From an uncultured Porphyromonadaceae bacterium (lineage in GTDB: Bacteria; Bacteroidota; Bacteroidia; Bacteroidales; Paludibacteraceae), in contig CALEJM010000071.1 in the NCBI GenBank assembly GCA_937898265.1, positions 1-8,697 of the forward strand: DNA of 8,697 nt, read 5' to 3'. Of this stretch, positions 5,745 through 8,697 are shown piece by piece. Position numbers and translations under genes: made by a program. Positions within the stretch are counted from its first letter, which is position 1; each line of letters begins with the position of its first letter. The notes below the pieces were generated by a model. That model did not search any database. It saw nothing but the letters and a program-made list of their open reading frames with translations, and was not told the DNA's origin.

Positions 5745-7871
5745 ATGATTGAACTTATTAAAGATGGCGTCTACTTGGTAGATGGCAAAATCGTGAACAG
5801 AGGCGACAACCTCCCTTCACCAGATGCAGCTCGTGAAGAGACTATTGCTTATCAAATCATGCGCAAACACAACGTTTCTGACGATCAGAAAAAGTTCCGC
5901 ATCAAATTTGACGCAATGATGTCACACGACATTACCTACGTTGGTATCATTCAAACTGCTCGTGCCAGTGGTTTGGAAGAATTCCCACTTCCTTACGCAA
6001 TGACCAACTGCCACAACTCATTGTGCGCAGTAGGTGGTACTATCAACGAAGACGACCACGTGTTCGGTCTTTCTGCTGCCAAGAAATATGGTGGTATCTA
6101 TGTTCCTGCCAACCAAGCCGTAATCCACCAATATGCTCGCGAGGCTATGGTAAAATGCGGTGGCATGATCCTCGGTTCTGACTCACACACACGTTACGGC
6201 TCACTCGGTACAATGGGTGTTGGCGAAGGTGGTGGTGAGTTGGTAAAACAACTCCTTCACAACACATGGGACGTTGCAGCTCCAGAAGTTGTCCTCATCT
6301 GGTTGGAAGGCGCTCCAAAACGTGGCGTAGGTCCTCACGATATCGCTATCTCATTGGTAAAAGCAGTATTTGCTAACGGCTTCGTTAAGAACAAAGTATT
6401 GGAATTTGCTGGTCCTGGCGTTAAAAACTTGCCAATCGACTATCGTAACGGTATCGATATCATGACCACCGAGACCACCTGCTTGTCTTCAATCTGGGTG
6501 ACAGACGACATCGTGAAAGCTCACTATGTTGCTCACGGTAAAGCTGCCGACTACAAAGAATTGACTCCAGGCAAAGTAGCTTACTATGATAGCATGATTC
6601 GCATCGACCTCTCTTCAGAGGAAGCTATGATTGCTCTCCCATTCCACCCATCAAACGCATTCACCATCAAAGAACTCTGCGCTAATCCAAAAGAGATTAT
6701 GGCAGCTGTTGAAGCTGAAGGCCAGAAGAAATTCCCTAACGTTGGCTTCAACCTCACCGACAAAGTTGTTGACGGTAAAGTGCTCTGCGACCAAGGTATC
6801 ATCGCTGGTTGCTCAGGTGGTACATTCGACAACATCTGCGAGGCTTCTTCAATCCTCAAAGGTGCATCAACAGGCAACGGTTACTTCTCATTGAGCGTAT
6901 ACCCACAAAGTACTCCTGTTTACATGTCAATCTATCGCAACGGTGTTGCTGCCGACCTCCTCGAGTGCGGTGCAATCCTCAAACCAGCTTTCTGCGGTCC
7001 TTGCTTCGGTGCCGGCGACGTTCCTTCAAACAACGGTCTCTCAATCCGTCACACCACACGTAACTTCCCTAACCGCGAAGGTTCAAAACCAGGTCAAGGT
7101 CAGATCTCTGCTGTTGCCCTCATGGACGCACGTTCTATCGCTGCTACAGCTGCCAACGGTGGCGTGCTCACCGCTGCTACAGAAATCGACTACACCCCAC
7201 GTCACGAGGACTACGTATTCGACAGCTCAATCTACGCAAAACGCGTTTACCAAGGCTACGGCAAAGCTGATGCACAAGCTGAACTCAAATTCGGTCCAAA
7301 CATCAAAGACTGGCCTAAGATGCACCAGATGCAAGACAACATGTTGGTTGAATTGGCAGCCGTTATCCACGACGCCGTTACCACAACCGACGAGTTGATC
7401 CCTTCAGGCGAGACTTCATCATACCGTTCAAACCCATTGAAACTCTCTGAGTTCGCACTCTCACGTCGTTGCCCAGAGTACGTTGGCAAGAGCAAAGCTA
7501 TCAAAGCCGAAGACCTGCAGAAGTTCATCACTGGTGATCTTGATGGTCTCGACACTGAAACAAAGGACAGCCTCGTGGCTGCAATCAATGAACTCGTCGG
7601 CATCGATGCAGAACATGCAAAGAGCCTCGAAGAGCTCAGAAACATCTGCGCAGTGATCAACTATGACAGCGCAGGCGCTCACAATGCAATCTACAGAGGA
7701 AAGTTCCTCGGCAATGCTCTCACAGCTGAGCAGTCAGCAAACATCCGCAACGGATCCTTCAAGGATCTCTACATCGGAGACTACTGGACAATCGGCGGAG
7801 TGAACTATCGCATCGCTGACTTTGACTACTTCCTCAGAGTCTGTATTAAATATATAAATGTCGCCATTTAA
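5745..7871 (+). CDS. YbhJ-like aconitase-family hydratase, 3' end replaced by foreign sequence
   Basis: Residues 1 to about 588 belong to the aconitase superfamily, closest by eye to the single-chain hydratases related to E. coli YbhJ. Visible are GSDSHTRYGSLGTMGVGEGGG (144-164, split here only for description), GCSGGTFDN with Cys356, and FCGPCFG with Cys417 and Cys420. These three cysteines have nearly the same spacing as the [4Fe-4S] ligands of mitochondrial aconitase. NREGSKPG (443-450) matches the region after the cluster. The CDH motif of classical aconitases is replaced by NCHN (88-91). Domain 4 starts near TTTDELIPSGE (547-556) but breaks off near residue 590, so the segment that would hold the catalytic Ser-Arg is absent. 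The remaining 120 residues are unrelated. The family is usually about 750 residues. It is the last gene of the cit operon. The substrate is unknown, and as drawn the protein is probably inactive. Confidence 0.8.
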   Translation: MIELIKDGVYLVDGKIVNRGDNLPSPDAAREETIAYQIMRKHNVSDDQKKFRIKFDAMMSHDITYVGIIQTARASGLEEFPLPYAMTNCHNSLCAVGGTINEDDHVFGLSAAKKYGGIYVPANQAVIHQYAREAMVKCGGMILGSDSHTRYGSLGTMGVGEGGGELVKQLLHNTWDVAAPEVVLIWLEGAPKRGVGPHDIAISLVKAVFANGFVKNKVLEFAGPGVKNLPIDYRNGIDIMTTETTCLSSIWVTDDIVKAHYVAHGKAADYKELTPGKVAYYDSMIRIDLSSEEAMIALPFHPSNAFTIKELCANPKEIMAAVEAEGQKKFPNVGFNLTDKVVDGKVLCDQGIIAGCSGGTFDNICEASSILKGASTGNGYFSLSVYPQSTPVYMSIYRNGVAADLLECGAILKPAFCGPCFGAGDVPSNNGLSIRHTTRNFPNREGSKPGQGQISAVALMDARSIAATAANGGVLTAATEIDYTPRHEDYVFDSSIYAKRVYQGYGKADAQAELKFGPNIKDWPKMHQMQDNMLVELAAVIHDAVTTTDELIPSGETSSYRSNPLKLSEFALSRRCPEYVGKSKAIKAEDLQKFITGDLDGLDTETKDSLVAAINELVGIDAEHAKSLEELRNICAVINYDSAGAHNAIYRGKFLGNALTAEQSANIRNGSFKDLYIGDYWTIGGVNYRIADFDYFLRVCIKYINVAI
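7515..7841 (+). other. Inserted fragment of a phage-like structural protein gene (no start or stop of its own)
   Basis: In the hydratase frame, this stretch encodes about 109 residues with no aconitase features. LDTETKDSLVAAINEL (602-617 of the fused ORF) is a motif I associate with phage tail or other virion-associated proteins. The block from IYRGKFLGNALTAEQ (649-663) through FKDLYIGDYWTIGGVNYRI (672-690) resembles phage-like proteins found in Firmicutes and gut metagenomes. Codon use changes sharply: all five Lys codons are AAG, four Gly codons are GGA and three Arg codons are AGA, whereas the hydratase body uses mostly AAA and almost only GGT or GGC. The left edge is uncertain by about 30 nt (7506-7545). 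The right edge falls just after GTC at 7841, where the phage-like protein would be expected to continue. The origin is inferred from memory of the family. Confidence 0.6.
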
Positions 7872-7994
7872 TGCCTCAACAGCAATATATGAATTATCAA
7901 CATAAGCCATATAAGAGACTTCTGCAAGGTGTGTGAAGAAATCTTTCTTCTGCCATGAATGGATTTCAATTCTTTTTTTTATCTCCTTTGACAT
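7842..7994 (-). pseudogene. Truncated 5' part of an unknown minus-strand gene
   Basis: An ATG at 7994 opens a minus-strand frame of which about 51 residues look genuine, beginning MSKEIKKRIEIHSW and running to about NGDIYIFN. The frame stays open to 7734, but beyond 7841 it only reads the antisense of the inserted phage-like fragment, so the true 3' end is missing. A good Bacteroidota promoter sits 58 nt upstream of the start, which supports a real gene; there is no Shine-Dalgarno site. The visible part is Lys-rich at the N terminus with alternating hydrophobic residues later (SYIAVEALNGDIYI), suggesting a small soluble beta-rich protein. I do not recognise a family. The cut coincides with the right edge of the fragment. 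Confidence 0.5.
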
Positions 7995-8052
7995 AATTCA
8001 ATTCGTTTTTAAGTTAATACTAAAGATAATTCATTGTTTTCTAATTGTGATG

Positions 8053-8084
8053 CAAAGGTACGAACAATTTTTTATACCACCAAA
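8053..8084 (-). promoter_or_regulatory. Bacteroidota-type promoter of the truncated minus-strand gene
   Basis: Read on the minus strand, TTTG (8084-8081) is followed after 20 nt by TACCTTTG (8060-8053), a textbook TAnnTTTG -7 box continued by C. It points at the ATG at 7994 and gives a leader of about 50 nt. It also shows that this right-hand piece comes from a Bacteroidota genome. Confidence 0.75.
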
Positions 8085-8138
8085 CATTCCTAACTGAATT
8101 TTCAAAAAAACTATAATTTATTGATTTATATCAAGACA

Positions 8139-8154
8139 TGTTCCACGTGAAACA
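8139..8154. other. Putative parS centromere site (ParB/Spo0J binding)
   Basis: TGTTCCACGTGAAACA matches the bacterial chromosomal parS consensus TGTTNCACGTGAAACA at every fixed position and differs from the fully palindromic form TGTTTCACGTGAAACA at one base. ParB binds such sites near the replication origin, spreads from them and loads SMC. It lies between a terminator and a promoter, in non-coding DNA, which is normal for parS. No parA or parB gene is in the window. A chance match of this length is very unlikely in one small window. Confidence 0.75.
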
Positions 8155-8186
8155 AAAAATGTGCCTGATTTTCACAAACCAGACAC
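8154..8186 (-). terminator. Intrinsic terminator of the minus-strand gene at 8223
   Basis: On the minus strand an 11-bp stem (8186-8176 pairing with 8171-8161), with two wobble pairs and a GTGA loop, is followed by ATTTTTT (8160-8154). The two wobbles would be A-C mismatches on the plus strand, so the structure is directional. It begins 37 nt after the stop of the unknown gene and abuts the parS site. Confidence 0.8.
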
Positions 8187-8222
8187 ACTAAAAATGAAGT
8201 ATTCATTAATAGCAGAAAAATT

Positions 8223-8697
8223 CTACTTGATTTCCTTTATCTCAACGTTCATGTCAACAACACCAGAAATATCTTTGATGTTATTCAGAACAGTCATTGC
8301 AACACCTCTAACATGACCCATTTGCGTTTCGTTTTCAGTCTTTGCATGTACATCAATGACGAAGCGGAATGTCTTTTCCTCACAGGCTTCAACAATCTGG
8401 TATGTATATATACCAGAATAACTTTCGTGTACAATCTGGTGTTGTTGGAATTGTACGTGATAGCCGATGTAATCATCCTCGCTTTCCATGTCGGCAAAGT
8501 CCTCATCGTATTCAGTATTCCACTTCATTTTCTCTAACACTGCATCACGCATGTTGTTATAGCAATCTTTCTTGGAATCGAATGTGTGTACACACTTTTC
8601 ATGATATGCGCCATAATCATCCATAATAGCAATTTTGATGTCTAACCTGTCATCAGCAATTAATGTAGCAATATAGTTTAATCTTTCTTTTTCTTCT
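8223..8697 (-). CDS. Hypothetical protein, 5' end outside window
   Basis: The minus-strand frame ends with TAG at 8225-8223 and is open without a stop to the window edge, giving at least 157 visible residues. The Met at 8624 is therefore probably internal: the upstream codons (EEKERLNYIATLIADDRL) read as ordinary protein and carry on into MDDYGAYHEK. The protein is acidic, with an EDFADMESEDD stretch, and has no signal peptide or membrane segment in the visible part. The C-terminal third (FRFVIDVHAKTENETQ, then VVDMNVEIKEIK) suggests a beta-strand-rich end. Codons are AT-rich (TTA, ATT, AGA) and unlike those of the cit operon. A terminator follows 37 nt after the stop, supporting a real expressed gene. 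I do not recognise the family; a phage, plasmid or host origin are all possible. Confidence 0.6.
   Translation of the reverse strand, partial: EEKERLNYIATLIADDRLDIKIAIMDDYGAYHEKCVHTFDSKKDCYNNMRDAVLEKMKWNTEYDEDFADMESEDDYIGYHVQFQQHQIVHESYSGIYTYQIVEACEEKTFRFVIDVHAKTENETQMGHVRGVAMTVLNNIKDISGVVDMNVEIKEIK

Noticed and set aside
6943..7398. Plus-strand 151-codon ORF inside the hydratase
   Set aside because: Frame-shifted shadow of the hydratase, with Ser/Thr/Gln-rich composition caused by the biased codons of the real frame.
7515..7757. PstI (CTGCAG, 7515-7520) and BamHI (GGATCC, 7752-7757) sites as signs of a cloning join
   Set aside because: Single six-base sites are expected by chance; there is no vector sequence. 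The PstI site lies near the suspected left junction, but that alone is not evidence.
8313..8626. Plus-strand ORFs of 74 and 85 codons opposite the unknown minus gene
   Set aside because: The minus frame is longer, runs off the window and has a matching terminator; the plus frames have no signals.
7515..8697. Intact prophage or integrated element at the right end
   Set aside because: Only one phage-like fragment is present; no integrase, attachment repeats, capsid or packaging gene was seen.
1..8697. CRISPR array, tRNA, rRNA or transposase
   Set aside because: No regularly spaced repeats, cloverleaf-like sequence, rRNA signature or transposase motif was found on either strand by eye.

Overview
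The window looks like Bacteroidota DNA, probably Bacteroidales and Prevotella-like. Promoters fit the Bacteroidota pattern (a TTG/TTTG element about 20 nt before TAnnTTTG), the leader of the main operon is A-rich with no Shine-Dalgarno site, and intergenic DNA is very AT-rich. The genus is inference.

Layout. Positions 1-198 hold the 3' end of an RNase HII gene (rnhB), followed by a strong intrinsic terminator. Positions 199-661 are a non-coding regulatory stretch with several short inverted repeats and one good promoter at 525-554. From 662 to about 7510 runs one forward operon: citD, citE, citF, citX, citC, citG and a YbhJ-like aconitase-family hydratase. The genes overlap by 1-4 nt or lie 9-13 nt apart.

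How the genes work together. CitD, CitE and CitF are the gamma, beta and alpha subunits of citrate lyase, which splits citrate into acetate and oxaloacetate. CitG makes the prosthetic-group precursor, CitX attaches it to the CitD serine, and CitC acetylates it to activate the enzyme. The set is complete, but no citrate transporter, oxaloacetate decarboxylase or CitAB-type regulator lies in the window. The linked hydratase suggests a second citrate-related reaction; its substrate is not known from the sequence.

The right end is unusual. The hydratase reading frame loses family similarity at about residue 590, within the C-terminal swivel domain. It continues in frame into about 110 residues that resemble a phage or phage-like structural protein. 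That stretch ends abruptly at about 7841, inside a truncated minus-strand gene. Beyond it (7842-8697) is lower-GC, minus-strand DNA with an unknown protein gene that runs off the window, its terminator, a near-perfect ParB-binding parS site (8139-8154) and a Bacteroidota-type promoter. The window therefore seems to join three pieces of different origin. An assembly chimera is the simplest explanation, with a real recombination or insertion as the alternative.
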